A stretch of 64,000 nucleotides of DNA from an uncultured Tateyamaria sp. (GCF_947487805.1 NZ_CANKXW010000003.1:62001-126000); one strand, 5' to 3'. Numbered from the stretch's first letter, positions 51,061-61,013 are shown. Numbers and translations: made by a program. The notes: generated by a model from the sequence alone, not told the origin.

Positions 51061-52044
51061 CTATCTCCGTATCCGCTTTGGCCGTTCGGCCCGCACCAGT
51101 TTGAACCGTGCATCGCCGTCCAGTTCAACCACTTTGGCGAAATTGGCGGTCAGCGTGTCCTCATAGGGCAGGTGCCGGTTGGCCACCATCCACAGCGCAC
51201 CGTGGGGCCGCAGCACGCGGGCCGCATTGGCGATGAACGCCTGACCAAGGCCCGGCTCGGCGCTGCGCGACTTGTGAAAGGGCGGGTTCATCACAACCGC
51301 ATCGACCGGGGCGGGCGGTTTCCACTGTGTTGCATCGGCCCAGTGAAACTGTGCACGCGGGTCGGTCACGTTGTGGCGCGCGCATTGCAACGCCATGTCA
51401 TGCGCCTCGACCAGATGCACGGCATCGGCCCCCCGGTCCAGCACGTGCGCCGACAGATACCCCCAACCGGCCCCCAGATCGGCCACGGTGCCCACCATCG
51501 TCTCTGGCAGGGCCGCCACCAGCAAGGCAGAGGCCGGATCGACCCCGTCTGCCGAGAACACGCCCGGCGCAGTCCAGAATCCGCCCGGCTGCAATTGCGG
51601 GCCCGCAGCCCAGTCGGCAAAGGCCGCACTTGGCTCTGTCCAGTAAACCTTGCCATGCGCCTTGGAAATTGGCCCGCCCATCTGCGTGCGTTGCCGCATC
51701 GCCTTGAGCATCGAATCCGCGCCATCGGTCTTTTGGCCGTCGATGATCACCAACACGTCGGTACAGGCCATGGCCGCCGCGACCAGCGCCTGTGCTTCGG
51801 CCCGCGCGCGGGTCAGGCACAGGATCGACGCGGCCACCCGAACATCCGGGTCCAGCGCTGCCGCCGTGTCATAGCCACGCGCCGCAAAGGCCGCGCAAAC
51901 GGTCGCCATCGGCGACACCACCCGCACGCGGTCGCGCGGAAGGGCGGACAGGTCGGCATCGGCATCCGGATGCAGCACCGCAAGGGTGCCCGCACCGGGC
52001 AGCGTCACCGCGTCCAGCGCCAGAGGCAAGCGATCACCGATCAC
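51061..52044 (-). CDS. rsmC: 16S rRNA m2G methyltransferase RsmC-like
   Basis: 327 residues. The C-terminal Rossmann domain has VADLGAGWGYLSAHVL (AdoMet site) and the base-methylation motif VVMNPPFHK; the N-terminal half is the degenerate methyltransferase domain of RsmC. The GTG start at 52044 fits the family N-terminus (RLPLALDA), 4 bp after clpS; an ATG at 52101 would lie inside clpS. It modifies G1207-type positions in 16S rRNA if orthologous. Confidence 0.82.
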   Translation of the reverse strand: MIGDRLPLALDAVTLPGAGTLAVLHPDADADLSALPRDRVRVVSPMATVCAAFAARGYDTAAALDPDVRVAASILCLTRARAEAQALVAAAMACTDVLVIIDGQKTDGADSMLKAMRQRTQMGGPISKAHGKVYWTEPSAAFADWAAGPQLQPGGFWTAPGVFSADGVDPASALLVAALPETMVGTVADLGAGWGYLSAHVLDRGADAVHLVEAHDMALQCARHNVTDPRAQFHWADATQWKPPAPVDAVVMNPPFHKSRSAEPGLGQAFIANAARVLRPHGALWMVANRHLPYEDTLTANFAKVVELDGDARFKLVRAERPKRIRR

Positions 52045-52048
52045 TGGC

Positions 52049-52414
52049 CTATTCTTCTTTTTCCATGGTGCATTGCAGCGGATGCTGGTGACGGCGGGCA
52101 TAGTCCATGACCTGCGCCACCTTGGTCTCCGCGATCTCGTGGCTGAACACGCCGACCACGGCCAGCCCTTTCTTGTGGACGGTCAACATGATCTCGAACG
52201 CCTGCGCGTGGTTGAGACCAAAGAACCGTTCCAGCACGTGCACGACGAATTCCATCGGCGTGTAGTCGTCATTGAGCAGCATCACCTTGTAGAGCGGTGG
52301 CCGCTTGGTCTTGGGCTTGGTTTCGGTGATGACGTCGGTGTCGTTCTCATCCCCCGACGGACCGGCCATCATCGTGGCGATCAGATGCACGTCTGTATGC
52401 ATGTACGTCTTCAT
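52049..52414 (-). CDS. clpS: ATP-dependent Clp protease adaptor ClpS
   Basis: 121 residues. ClpS delivers N-degron proteins to ClpAP. The conserved block [24 protein letters not shown], the [19 protein letters not shown] segment and the binding-pocket residues are intact. The N-terminal tail is about 40 residues and polar. Start 52414 is tentative since no strong ribosome site is seen; ATG 52372 would shorten the tail. clpA is not in the window. Confidence 0.95.
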   Translation of the reverse strand: MKTYMHTDVHLIATMMAGPSGDENDTDVITETKPKTKRPPLYKVMLLNDDYTPMEFVVHVLERFFGLNHAQAFEIMLTVHKKGLAVVGVFSHEIAETKVAQVMDYARRHQHPLQCTMEKEE

Positions 52415-52491
52415 CAAACCGGGAATCCTGTGGTGCGCTTGGGCTGCTCTATATAACGTGTAACGGCACTTAGAAAAGAGGGCCGTTCAAA

Positions 52492-53220
52492 ATGTCCGCC
52501 ACGCAACGGCCCACAGGCTTTGATCCGACCCTGGTAAAATGCATCGCCTTCGATGCCGATGACACCCTGTGGCACAACGAACGGTTCTTCAAACTGACGC
52601 AAGACAGGTTTGCCGAGCTGCTGGCCCCGCATGTGGATATGCCCGATCTGGACGCCCGCCTGATGCAGGCCGAGCGGCGCAACCTCGGGCACTACGGGTT
52701 CGGCATCAAGGGCTTTGTCCTGTCGATGATCGAGACCGCGCTGGAGGTGACCGAGAACCGCGTACCGGGTGCTGTCATCGCCGACCTGATCGCCACCGGT
52801 CAGGACATGCTGCGCCATCCCATCGACCTCTTGCCCCACGCCGCCGAGGCCGTCGCCGCCGCCAAGGCGCGCGGGCCCGTCCTGCTGATCACCAAGGGTG
52901 ACCTGCTGGACCAGGAACGCAAGCTGGCGCAATCCGGGCTGGGCGAGATGTTCGATGGGGTCGAGATCGTGTCGGACAAGCAAAGCCACGTCTATACCCG
53001 CATCTTTGCAGATTGGGGCGGGGCGGCGGCGGGCATGATGATCGGCAATTCGATGAAATCCGACGTGCGCCCGATGATCGACGCAGGCGGCTTTGGCGTG
53101 TTCGTGCCCCACGATCTGCAATGGGATTTCGAGGCGGCAGAGGCCCCCGTGGACTGCCCGCGCTATACCGCCCTGCCTGATTTGGGGAGCCTGCCCGGCC
53201 TGCTTGGCACGGGCGGGTAA
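52492..53220 (+). CDS. HAD-superfamily hydrolase
   Basis: 242 residues. HAD motif I IAFDADDTLWHNERFF with the nucleophile and acid Asp, motif II LLITKGD, and motif IV MIGNSMKSDVRPMIDAG are all present. A helical cap lies between about 35 and 105. It is a probable phosphatase or dehalogenase-type hydrolase with unknown substrate. Divergent from clpS and followed by a hairpin around 53250-53281. Confidence 0.86.
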   Translation: MSATQRPTGFDPTLVKCIAFDADDTLWHNERFFKLTQDRFAELLAPHVDMPDLDARLMQAERRNLGHYGFGIKGFVLSMIETALEVTENRVPGAVIADLIATGQDMLRHPIDLLPHAAEAVAAAKARGPVLLITKGDLLDQERKLAQSGLGEMFDGVEIVSDKQSHVYTRIFADWGGAAAGMMIGNSMKSDVRPMIDAGGFGVFVPHDLQWDFEAAEAPVDCPRYTALPDLGSLPGLLGTGG

Positions 53221-53249
53221 CCGCCGCCACATTCCTGCCACAATCGCCT

Positions 53250-53281
53250 GTGTTGGGGGCGGCACGACGCCTGCCCCCACA
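53250..53281 (+). terminator. possible terminator hairpin after the HAD gene
   Basis: TGTTGGGGGC and GCCCCCACA form a stem with one bulge and a 12-base loop. There is no T run after it, so rho-independent termination is uncertain. Confidence 0.3.
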
Positions 53282-53426
53282 TGTTGACATCACCGCCCGC
53301 AGAAAAACGGAAATGTGAGGTGGATCAACACTTTATCGAAAACCGCGCCTGTGTTAGCCTATAGGTAATCAAAAAATTGGCCAGTCGAATAATCGGCGGT
53401 CTGAGGCAGTCATAGGCAGGTTCACC

Positions 53427-54875
53427 GTGAAGGTACGACATCACCCGTCGGCCCGTGCAGGGCTATTCATCATTGCAGCGATCTGGATGTTGGTGTTCGT
53501 GCCGGTCTCCGTTCTGGCCGCTCCTTACGCCGCCTTCGTCATGGATGCGCGCACCGGCGAGGTGCTGCATTCGCGCAATGCCGACACCCGGCTGCACCCC
53601 GCATCGCTGACCAAGATGATGACGCTCTACGTCGTCTTTCAGGCAGTCGAACGGGGCGAGATCACGCTGGACACCAAGGTCAAGATCTCGGCCAAGGCCG
53701 CGTCCGAGCCGCCCTCTAAACTGGGGCTGAAGGCCGGGTCGCACATCAAGCTGCGCTATCTGATCCGCGCCTCTGCCGTGAAATCCGCCAATGACGCGGC
53801 CACCGCCATGGCCGAGGCGATCTCGGGCTCCGAGGCCGCCTTTGCCCGCCGGATGAACCGCACGGCGGCGTCGCTGGGCATGACCCGCACCACGTTCAAG
53901 AACGCCCACGGCCTGACCGAAAGCGGGCACATGTCCACCGCCCGCGATATGTCGATCATGGGCCGCCACATGATCTATGATTATCCGCAATACTATAACC
54001 TGTTCTCGCGCACCTCGACCCATGCGGGCATCCGCGAGGTGGCCAACACCAACCGCCGCCTGCTGGGCGCCTACAAGGGTGCCGACGGGATCAAGACGGG
54101 CTATACCCGTGCCGCGGGCTTCAACCTTGTCGCATCTGCCGAACGCGGCAACGAACGCATCATCGCCACCGTGTTCGGCGGCAAATCCACCGTATCGCGC
54201 AACGCCAAGGTCGCAGAGCTTTTGGATCTGGGCTTTCGCCGCGCCCCCAGCCGCGCGCCCGTGCGTAAGCCCAAGAAACCGGGATATGTGCCGGGTGATG
54301 ATCCTGTGATCGTGGCCGGAAACCAGACCGCCCCCAAAGGCGCGGGCAAGGTCATCCGCCTGAGCGGCGCGGTCAAGACATCAATCCGGCCCAAGCTGCG
54401 TCCCGGCGCAGAGGCCCCTGTCCTGCTGGCACAGGCTCCGGTGGCCGCGACCGTCCTGCCTGACGACATCCAGACGGCCCTGCAAGCCGCCCAGACAACC
54501 GAGGAAACCGCGCCCGTGGCCGCCGCCGCCCTTTCGCAGGCCCTGACCCCGACCATCCGGCCCGAAGCACGCCCGCAAAATGTGGTGCTGGCCAAGGCCG
54601 AACCCGAAGTTGTCACCCGCATCTCGACCTCCGGGGGTCGCCATTGGGGCGTGAATGTCGGCCGTTATACCAGCCGCTACAAGGCGGAAAAGGTGCTGTT
54701 GCAAACCGCCCTGACCGAGATGTCGACGCTGGATGGATCGCTGCGCAAGGTGGTGCGCAAGCCCACCGGGTTCGACGCCAATTTCATGGGCATGACCCGC
54801 GACAGCGCCGACCTCGCCTGCCGCCGCTTGCAGGCCCGCAATGTCACCTGCTTTATGATCGGCCCCAAGTCCTGA
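53427..54875 (+). CDS. dacC: D-alanyl-D-alanine carboxypeptidase with C-terminal SPOR domain
   Basis: 482 residues. Signal peptide to about residue 31. Penicillin-binding motifs S60-x-x-K (PASLTKMM), S120-A-N and K223-T-G are complete, so it is a class C low-molecular-weight PBP that trims peptidoglycan pentapeptides. After about residue 260 a Pro/Ala-rich linker leads to a SPOR-like domain (WGVNVGRYTSRYKAEKVL, about 412-480), which usually binds denuded glycan at division sites. No amphipathic anchor of the DacA type is obvious. Confidence 0.9.
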   Translation: MKVRHHPSARAGLFIIAAIWMLVFVPVSVLAAPYAAFVMDARTGEVLHSRNADTRLHPASLTKMMTLYVVFQAVERGEITLDTKVKISAKAASEPPSKLGLKAGSHIKLRYLIRASAVKSANDAATAMAEAISGSEAAFARRMNRTAASLGMTRTTFKNAHGLTESGHMSTARDMSIMGRHMIYDYPQYYNLFSRTSTHAGIREVANTNRRLLGAYKGADGIKTGYTRAAGFNLVASAERGNERIIATVFGGKSTVSRNAKVAELLDLGFRRAPSRAPVRKPKKPGYVPGDDPVIVAGNQTAPKGAGKVIRLSGAVKTSIRPKLRPGAEAPVLLAQAPVAATVLPDDIQTALQAAQTTEETAPVAAAALSQALTPTIRPEARPQNVVLAKAEPEVVTRISTSGGRHWGVNVGRYTSRYKAEKVLLQTALTEMSTLDGSLRKVVRKPTGFDANFMGMTRDSADLACRRLQARNVTCFMIGPKS

Positions 54876-54908
54876 CGCCTCATTTGGCGTAACGGCCCGC
54901 TGGTGTTA

Positions 54909-54922
54909 CCCTGACGTCAGGG
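54909..54922. promoter_or_regulatory. 14-bp palindrome overlapping the ribosome-binding site
   Basis: CCCTGACGTCAGGG is perfect. Its right arm runs into the AGGGGG that serves as Shine-Dalgarno for ATG 54932, so a hairpin could mask translation, or it may be an operator. Confidence 0.45.
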
Positions 54923-54931
54923 GGTATCGCC

Positions 54932-55753
54932 ATGGCGGACACAGACGCGTTCGAACGGATGGAGCGGGATGGCTGGGGCAACCCGGACATCGCCAAAGGG
55001 TACGCCGACGGGTTTGACCGTGCGTCACGACAGGTGGCGGCGGCCCTTTCCGAGGTTGCCGCACCCGGTGCCGATGTTCTCGACCTGTGCACGGGGCACG
55101 GCGTGGTCGCCGCGGCCTGTGTTGCCAAAGGCGCGCGGGTCACCGGCCTCGATTTCTCCGAGGCGATGATCACGCTGGCCCGCGAAAACGTGCCCGAGGC
55201 GACATTCGTGCACGGCGACGCGATGCATCTGTCCTATGACGACGACTGCTTTGACGCGGTCACTATCGGCTTTGGCGTGCCCCATTTTCCCGACCCTGCC
55301 CGCGGTCTGGCCGAGGCCGCGCGGGTGCTGCGCCCCGGCGGGCGGATCGCGTTTTCGATCTGGTACGGCAAGGGATCGCCCGGCTCTTTCGGATGGCTGT
55401 TCGACGCGGTGGGCCGTCTGGGTGACAGCAGCGTGACCCTGCCCCCCGGCCCCGACGCACATTGGCTGACCGACCACGGTGTCGCCACGCGCATGGTGAC
55501 GCAGGCGGGATTTTATGACGTGGCCTTTGCCGATCTCGACACGGATCTTTGGGTGCCCACGCCCGCGGCGCTCTTTGATGTCTTCGCCGGCGGTGCCGTG
55601 CGCGCCGCATCCCTGCTCAGCGGCCAACCCACGGACCGGCGCGACGCAATCCGCGCCGACCTGGCGCGCTGCGTACTGGCCCAGGGCCGCGCAGAGGCCG
55701 GCGGCCATTTCGTGCCCGCGCCGTCGCTGCGGATCACCGCCACGGCGACCTGA
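54932..55753 (+). CDS. class I SAM-dependent methyltransferase
   Basis: 273 residues. AdoMet motif VLDLCTGHGVVAAACVAKG with acidic residue in VTGLDFSEAM, motif II-like FHGDAMHLSYDDDCFDAVTIGFGVPHFPDPARGLAEAARVLRPGGR. Substrate cannot be assigned; Ubi/COQ5-like methylases have this layout. It follows the carboxypeptidase gene by 56 bp and is convergent with the LysR gene. Confidence 0.82.
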   Translation: MADTDAFERMERDGWGNPDIAKGYADGFDRASRQVAAALSEVAAPGADVLDLCTGHGVVAAACVAKGARVTGLDFSEAMITLARENVPEATFVHGDAMHLSYDDDCFDAVTIGFGVPHFPDPARGLAEAARVLRPGGRIAFSIWYGKGSPGSFGWLFDAVGRLGDSSVTLPPGPDAHWLTDHGVATRMVTQAGFYDVAFADLDTDLWVPTPAALFDVFAGGAVRAASLLSGQPTDRRDAIRADLARCVLAQGRAEAGGHFVPAPSLRITATAT

Positions 55754-55759
55754 ACCCAC

Positions 55760-56638
55760 CTATCCCTGCCGGGCCGCGCGCCGAATCCACCGCAAAAAGG
55801 ACCGCAAAGGCGGGCGGTGCACCCCCGGACGCGTCACCAGGTGATAACCCGCCCCCGGCGTCGCATCCTCGTGCAGCACGCATAGCCGACCGGCCTGGAT
55901 ATCCGCCTCGACAAAGGTGCGCACCGTCACCGCAACCCCCTGCCCGTCGCGCGCACCGTCCAGCATCAGGTTGCCCGGCACCTGCGTCAGCGTGCCCCGC
56001 AAGCCCCCCGGCACACCATGCGTCGCCAGCCACCGGGTGCTCTCGCTCGTGCCCACCTCTTCGAGCCAGGGCAGCGCCCCGATGCGCGACAGATCCGACA
56101 GGTCGTGCCCCGCCAGCAGATCCGGCGCCCCCACCACGACAATCGACGTCTCGATCAGCAATTCATCGTCCAGCCCGTCCCAGCCGCCCGTCCCGTAACG
56201 GATCGACAGATCCACGCCGCCGGGGCTCAGCGTGACCAGCTCTGCCGTGGGGTCCAGCACAAGGTTGATGTCAGGAAAGGCCTGCCGAAATTCCGACAGC
56301 CGCGGCATCAGCCATGCGGCGGCAAAACTTGGCGTGGGCGAGATATGCAAGGGGCGCGCGGCCTCCACCCCCGTCACCAGCGCCACCGCGCGCGCGATGG
56401 CCCCGAAACCCTCTGTGCATCCCTGCGCCAGCACCTCGCCATCGGGCGTCAGGCGCATCGCCCGGCCCGACCGGTCCAGCAAGGCCACACCCAGATGCGC
56501 CTCAAGACTGCGCAACTGCTGACTGACCGCTGCATGGCTGACCGAAAGCGCCTGCCCCGCAGCCACCACATTGCCCGTCTCAACAAAGGCGGCAAAGGCC
56601 CGCAAACTGGGCAAGGGCGGCATGTCGCGCCACTCCAT
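55760..56638 (-). CDS. LysR-family transcriptional regulator
   Basis: 292 residues. N-terminal helix-turn-helix (about 6-65, PPLPSLRAFAAFVETGNVVAAGQALSVSHAAVSQQLRSLEAHLG) as in GcvA-like LysR proteins; the co-inducer-binding domain begins near residue 90 (RPLHISPTPSFAAAWLMPRL). ATG 56638 is chosen with AGGTGAGG upstream. Divergent from two tiny genes at 56738-57099, which are its most likely targets. Confidence 0.88.
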   Translation of the reverse strand: MEWRDMPPLPSLRAFAAFVETGNVVAAGQALSVSHAAVSQQLRSLEAHLGVALLDRSGRAMRLTPDGEVLAQGCTEGFGAIARAVALVTGVEAARPLHISPTPSFAAAWLMPRLSEFRQAFPDINLVLDPTAELVTLSPGGVDLSIRYGTGGWDGLDDELLIETSIVVVGAPDLLAGHDLSDLSRIGALPWLEEVGTSESTRWLATHGVPGGLRGTLTQVPGNLMLDGARDGQGVAVTVRTFVEADIQAGRLCVLHEDATPGAGYHLVTRPGVHRPPLRSFLRWIRRAARQG

Positions 56639-56737
56639 ATTAAACCTCACCTTACATATCGTCCAGCCAATTGACTCGCATGAACGCGCAAAACGGTCAA
56701 GAAAGAAGGAACAACGACAACATCAGGAGACTTCGAC

Positions 56738-56866
56738 ATGCTGGACATCTACGCTCAGACTTTCATGAATGCGACCCGCAACCGCCGCTGCACGTCGGTC
56801 AAACTGCCGCGCAAACGCTGGTGGCACGGGCCCCGCACCACGTGCATCAACCTGGACCGGCTGTGA
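56738..56866 (+). CDS. 42-residue basic small protein
   Basis: ATG 56738 is preceded by AGGAGA at ideal spacing (7 bases), the best ribosome site in the area. The 42-residue product is strongly basic with two Cys and a motif LPRKRWWHGPRTTC. It overlaps the next gene by GTGA. No family is recognised. The strong site and coupling argue that it is translated; it may also act as a leader peptide. Confidence 0.55.
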   Translation: MLDIYAQTFMNATRNRRCTSVKLPRKRWWHGPRTTCINLDRL

Positions 56867-57099
56867 TCCGCGCGCTGCGGTGGTCCACCGGAACGGACAC
56901 GATCAAATGGGCCGCCTCGGTGGCCCAGATCCTCGGCTACGGTGCGACGGCGATGCAGGCCACGCCGCTCAACCTCTATTTCTTCATGGTCGGTATCGCG
57001 GGCTGGTTCATCGTCGGATGGCGCTGGAACGACAACGCCATCATGCTGATCCACGTGGTGGCCGTGGCCGCGATGATCTTCGGCATGGCCGCAGGCTGA
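56863..57099 (+). CDS. 78-residue small membrane protein
   Basis: The GTG at 56863 overlaps the preceding stop. The product has three hydrophobic stretches (about 14-31, 36-52, 60-77): KWAASVAQILGYGATAM, LNLYFFMVGIAGWFIVG and AIMLIHVVAVAAMIFGM. It looks like an inner-membrane protein of a small uncharacterised family (DUF6552-like layout). Coupled to the 42-residue ORF, divergent from LysR, convergent with yejF. Function unknown. Confidence 0.6.
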   Translation: MIRALRWSTGTDTIKWAASVAQILGYGATAMQATPLNLYFFMVGIAGWFIVGWRWNDNAIMLIHVVAVAAMIFGMAAG

Positions 57100-57160
57100 C
57101 GGGATGGCGGGCGGGGTGTCGTTGCCCCTGCCAAGGGGCAACGCACGTCGTCTCCATCCC
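57098..57160. repeat. two-stem palindromic element, copy d (between convergent genes)
   Basis: Begins at the stop codon of the small membrane gene. Outer arms GGGATGG (57101-57107) and CCATCCC (57154-57160) are perfect; the inner hairpin pairs GTTGCCCC with GGGGCAAC (57121-57142). The left flank is shared with copy c. Confidence 0.78.
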
Positions 57161-58737
57161 TAATGCGTGGCCTGCAACAACAGGCGCGTATAGTCGGTCT
57201 GCGGACGCTCGAACAAATCCTCCGCGGCCCCCTGCTCGACCACATCGCCCTGCTTCATCACCAGCACCTTGTGCGACATCGCCCGCACCACCTTGAGGTC
57301 ATGGGAAATGAACAGGAACGCCAACCCGTACTTCTGCTGCAACCCGCGCAGCAGCTCCACGATCTGCACCTGCACCGTCATGTCCAGCGCCGATGTCGGC
57401 TCGTCCAGCACCACCAGCTTGGGCCGCAGCACCATCGCCCGCGCAATCGCGATCCGCTGCCGCTGACCACCCGAAAACTCGTGCGGATACCGATCCATCG
57501 TGGTCGGATCGAGGCCCACCTCGGCCATGACCTCCGCCACAACCTCGCGCGGGCTGCGCCCATCCTCGATCCCGTGCACACCCAGGCCCTCGGCAATGAT
57601 CTGCATACAGGTCATGCGCGGGCTGAGTGACCCGTAAGGATCCTGAAACACGATCTGCATGTCCTTGCGCAACCGGCGCAACTCGCGCACCGACCACGCC
57701 CGGATGTCCTGCCCCATATAGACAATGCCGCCCTCGGACGAAATCAACCGCATGATCGCCAAGGCCAAGGTGGTCTTTCCCGACCCGCTCTCGCCCACAA
57801 TGCCAACGGTCTCGCCCGCATGGACCTGCAAGGTCGCGTCGTTCACCGCCTTCACATGGCCCACCGTCCGGCGCAACAGTCCTGCCGTAATCGGAAACCA
57901 CACCTTCAGATGCGATGTCTCCGCAATCAGCGGCGCATCGGCGGGCACCGGCGCGGGCTGCCCCTTGGGCTCCGCGCTCAACAGCTTTTGCGTATAGGGA
58001 TGCTGGGGTGCGTCGAAAATCTCTGCTGTCGGGCCGGTCTCCACGATCTCGCCGTTCTGCATCACGCATACACGGTCCGCGATCCGCCGCACGATCCCCA
58101 GATCATGGGTGATGAACAACAACCCCATCTGTTCGGTCTTTTTCAACTCGGCCAGCAGGTCGAGGATCTGCGCCTGGATCGTTACGTCCAGCGCCGTCGT
58201 CGGCTCGTCTGCAATCAAGACATCAGGCTTGTTGGCCAGCGCCATGGCGATCATCACCCGCTGCCGCTGCCCGCCCGACAACTGGTGCGGATAGGCCGAC
58301 AAACGGCTTTCGGCGTCACGGATGCCCACCTTGTCCAGCAGTTCCAGAATGCGCCCCCGCGCGCTCTCCCCCACGATCCCCTGATGCAGGGCAAGGCTTT
58401 CACCCAACTGCTTTTCGATCGTGTGCAGCGGGTTCAGGGACGTCATCGGCTCCTGGAAGATGAACGAAATGTCGTTGCCGCGCACCTTGCGCAGCAAACG
58501 CTCATCCGCGCCAATCATCTCTTGCCCGTCATAAGTCACTGACCCTGACACCTCTGCGCTGTCGCCCAGCAAGGACACGGTCGACAGTGCCGACACCGAC
58601 TTGCCCGACCCGGATTCGCCCACCAACGCGACGGTTTCACCTCGGTCCACATGGAACGAAACGCCCCGGACCGCCTGCGTCAGCTGGCCATCCTGACGAA
58701 ACCCGACCTTCAGGTTCTCCACATTCAACAGCGCCAT
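57160..58737 (-). CDS. yejF: dual ATPase of a peptide ABC importer (YejF type)
   Basis: 525 residues with two fused ABC cassettes. Walker [14 protein letters not shown] and [13 protein letters not shown]; signatures LSGGQRQRV and FSGGQRQRI; Walker [12 protein letters not shown] and [10 protein letters not shown]. Both sites appear functional. Coupled to yejE by TGATG. Energises the importer encoded by yejABE just upstream. Confidence 0.95.
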   Translation of the reverse strand: MALLNVENLKVGFRQDGQLTQAVRGVSFHVDRGETVALVGESGSGKSVSALSTVSLLGDSAEVSGSVTYDGQEMIGADERLLRKVRGNDISFIFQEPMTSLNPLHTIEKQLGESLALHQGIVGESARGRILELLDKVGIRDAESRLSAYPHQLSGGQRQRVMIAMALANKPDVLIADEPTTALDVTIQAQILDLLAELKKTEQMGLLFITHDLGIVRRIADRVCVMQNGEIVETGPTAEIFDAPQHPYTQKLLSAEPKGQPAPVPADAPLIAETSHLKVWFPITAGLLRRTVGHVKAVNDATLQVHAGETVGIVGESGSGKTTLALAIMRLISSEGGIVYMGQDIRAWSVRELRRLRKDMQIVFQDPYGSLSPRMTCMQIIAEGLGVHGIEDGRSPREVVAEVMAEVGLDPTTMDRYPHEFSGGQRQRIAIARAMVLRPKLVVLDEPTSALDMTVQVQIVELLRGLQQKYGLAFLFISHDLKVVRAMSHKVLVMKQGDVVEQGAAEDLFERPQTDYTRLLLQATH

Positions 58738-59915
58738 CAGGAAAACGTCTTTCGCGGGTCAAAGGCATCGCGGATGCCCTCGAAAATGAAAATCAGCAGG
58801 CTCAGCATGACCGCAAACACCGTGAACGCAGTAAATGCCAACCACGGCGCCTGCAGGTTCTGCTTGGCCTGCAAGGTCAGTTCCCCCAGCGACGGCGCCG
58901 AGGACGGCAGACCAAAGCCCAGGAAATCCAGCACCGCCAGCGACGAAATCGTGCCCGTGATGATGAACGGCAGCATCGTCAGCGTCGCCACCATCGCATT
59001 GGGCAGCATGTGGCGGAACATGATCGTCACGTTGCCAACACCCAGAGCCCGCGCCGCGCGCACATATTCAAGGTTCCGCGCACGCAGGAATTCGGCCCGC
59101 ACCACGCCCACAAGGCCCGTCCACCCAAACAAAACCAGCAGAAACACCAGCAACCAGAAACTTCGGCCAAGGATCGCGAACATGATGATGATCACATAGA
59201 GGCTGGGCGTCGACGACCAAATCTCGATGATCCGTTGAAAGATCAGGTCCGTGCGCCCGCCGAAATAGCCCTGCACCGCACCGGCAATGATGCCGATCAC
59301 CGCGCTGGCCCCCGTGACGATCAACGTGAACAGAACCGACAGGCGAAAACCGTGGATCACCCGCGCCAGCACGTCGCGTTTGGTCCCGTCCGTGCCCAGC
59401 AGGTTTTCCGCATTGGGCGCCAGCGGCGCCGCACCGGGCCGGTCCACGGCCGTGTCATAGCTGTAGGGAATGAGCGGCCAGATCGTCCAGCCCTTGGTGA
59501 TTGCTTCGCCGTCAACCTCGCCGTCCTGCGCGTCTTCGATCACGCCTTCGGGGTCGTCAAAACACGCATCCAACCCGCCCGACACGATCAGGCATTCAAC
59601 CTCCGGGTCGCGGTAACTCGCCTCGGTCTGGAAATCGCCGCCAAAATCCGTCTCGGCATAGAAGTTCCAGATCGGCGTATAGAACTGGCCCTGATAGCGT
59701 ACGAGGATCGGCTTGTCATAGGCGATCAGCTCGGCACAGAGCGACAGGCCAAAGAGCACCGCAAAGATCCACAGCGACCAATAGGCCCGGCGGTTTTTCT
59801 TGAAATTCCGCCAGCGTCGCTGGTTCAGCGGGGACAGGGTGAACATGCCCCGTCGCGGCGCAGGCGCGGCGGCAGGGGTCGGTTCGATCTCGATTGCGGG
59901 ATCGGGCTGCGCCAT
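58737..59915 (-). CDS. yejE: peptide ABC transporter permease (YejE type)
   Basis: 392 residues. A cytoplasmic N-terminus and first transmembrane segment (about 44-62) are followed by a large periplasmic region of about 110 residues, then five C-terminal helices with the permease motif AEFLRARNLEYVRAARALGVGNVTIMFRHMLPN. This large insertion is typical of YejE. Overlaps both neighbours by one base. Confidence 0.94.
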   Translation of the reverse strand: MAQPDPAIEIEPTPAAAPAPRRGMFTLSPLNQRRWRNFKKNRRAYWSLWIFAVLFGLSLCAELIAYDKPILVRYQGQFYTPIWNFYAETDFGGDFQTEASYRDPEVECLIVSGGLDACFDDPEGVIEDAQDGEVDGEAITKGWTIWPLIPYSYDTAVDRPGAAPLAPNAENLLGTDGTKRDVLARVIHGFRLSVLFTLIVTGASAVIGIIAGAVQGYFGGRTDLIFQRIIEIWSSTPSLYVIIIMFAILGRSFWLLVFLLVLFGWTGLVGVVRAEFLRARNLEYVRAARALGVGNVTIMFRHMLPNAMVATLTMLPFIITGTISSLAVLDFLGFGLPSSAPSLGELTLQAKQNLQAPWLAFTAFTVFAVMLSLLIFIFEGIRDAFDPRKTFS

Positions 59916-61006
59916 CAGCCTTCCCTCCGCTCAAAGTCGATCCGTGGATCGACCAGCACATACATCAGGTCAGAGATGATCCCGACCAAAAGACCCATCA
60001 GCCCAAAGATATAGAGCGTGCCGAACACAATCGGATAATCCCGCGCCACTGCCGCCTCGAACCCCAGCCGCCCGAGGCCGTCGAGGCTGAAAATCGTCTC
60101 GATGATAAGCGAGCCGCCAAAGAACACGCCGATGAACACCGCCGGAAAGCCCGCGATCACGATCAGCATCGCGTTGCGGAACACATGGCCGTACAGAACA
60201 CGCCGCTCAGACAGCCCCTTGGCCCGCGCCGTCATCACATAGAGCTTCTTGATCTCGTCGAGAAAGCTGTTCTTGGTCAGCAGCGTCAGCGTCGCAAACG
60301 CCCCGATGGTGCCCGCCAGAACCGGCAGGGTGATGTGCCAGAAGTAATCCGCCACCTTGCCCAGCGCGCTCAGCTCGTCGAAATTGTCCGACGTCAGGCC
60401 GCGCAGCGGGAAGATCTGGAAATAACTGCCGCCCGCGAACAGAACCAGCAGCAGGATCGCAAAGAGAAAGCCGGGGATCGCATAGGCCGCGATGATCGCG
60501 CCGGAGGTCCATGTATCAAACGGCGTGCCGTCGCGCACCGCCTTGCGGATGCCCAGCGGGATCGACACCAGATAGGCAATCACCGTCGACCAAAGGCCCA
60601 GGGTGATCGATACAGGCAGCTTTTCGATCACCAGGTCTATGACTCCGATACTTCGGAAATAACTCTCGCCGAAATCGAACCGCGCATAGTTCCACACCAT
60701 CAGCAAAAACCGCTGCATCGGTGGTTTGTCGAAGCCGAACTCGGCCTTCAGCTCTTCGATGAACTCGGGCGGCAGGCCCCGCGCGCCCACATATTCGCTG
60801 TCGGACGCGGTGTTCAGCTCGTCCGCGCCCGCATCATTGTTGCCCCCCGCAAAGCCGCCGAACACGTCGCCGCCCCCCTGCGCACGGGCGATGGCCTGTT
60901 CGACCGGGCCGCCGGGCACAAACTGCGTCAGCGTAAAGTTCACCAGCAGAATGCCAAGCAATGTCGGGATGACCAGCAACAGCCGGCGCAGGATGTACGG
61001 GCCCAT
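59915..61006 (-). CDS. yejB: peptide ABC transporter permease (YejB type)
   Basis: 363 residues. First helix [35 protein letters not shown]; a longer periplasmic loop to about residue 130; permease EAA-type motif [23 protein letters not shown]. Pairs with YejE to form the channel. Seven bases after the binding-protein gene. Confidence 0.94.
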   Translation of the reverse strand: MGPYILRRLLLVIPTLLGILLVNFTLTQFVPGGPVEQAIARAQGGGDVFGGFAGGNNDAGADELNTASDSEYVGARGLPPEFIEELKAEFGFDKPPMQRFLLMVWNYARFDFGESYFRSIGVIDLVIEKLPVSITLGLWSTVIAYLVSIPLGIRKAVRDGTPFDTWTSGAIIAAYAIPGFLFAILLLVLFAGGSYFQIFPLRGLTSDNFDELSALGKVADYFWHITLPVLAGTIGAFATLTLLTKNSFLDEIKKLYVMTARAKGLSERRVLYGHVFRNAMLIVIAGFPAVFIGVFFGGSLIIETIFSLDGLGRLGFEAAVARDYPIVFGTLYIFGLMGLLVGIISDLMYVLVDPRIDFERREG

Positions 61007-61013
61007 GCTGCGA

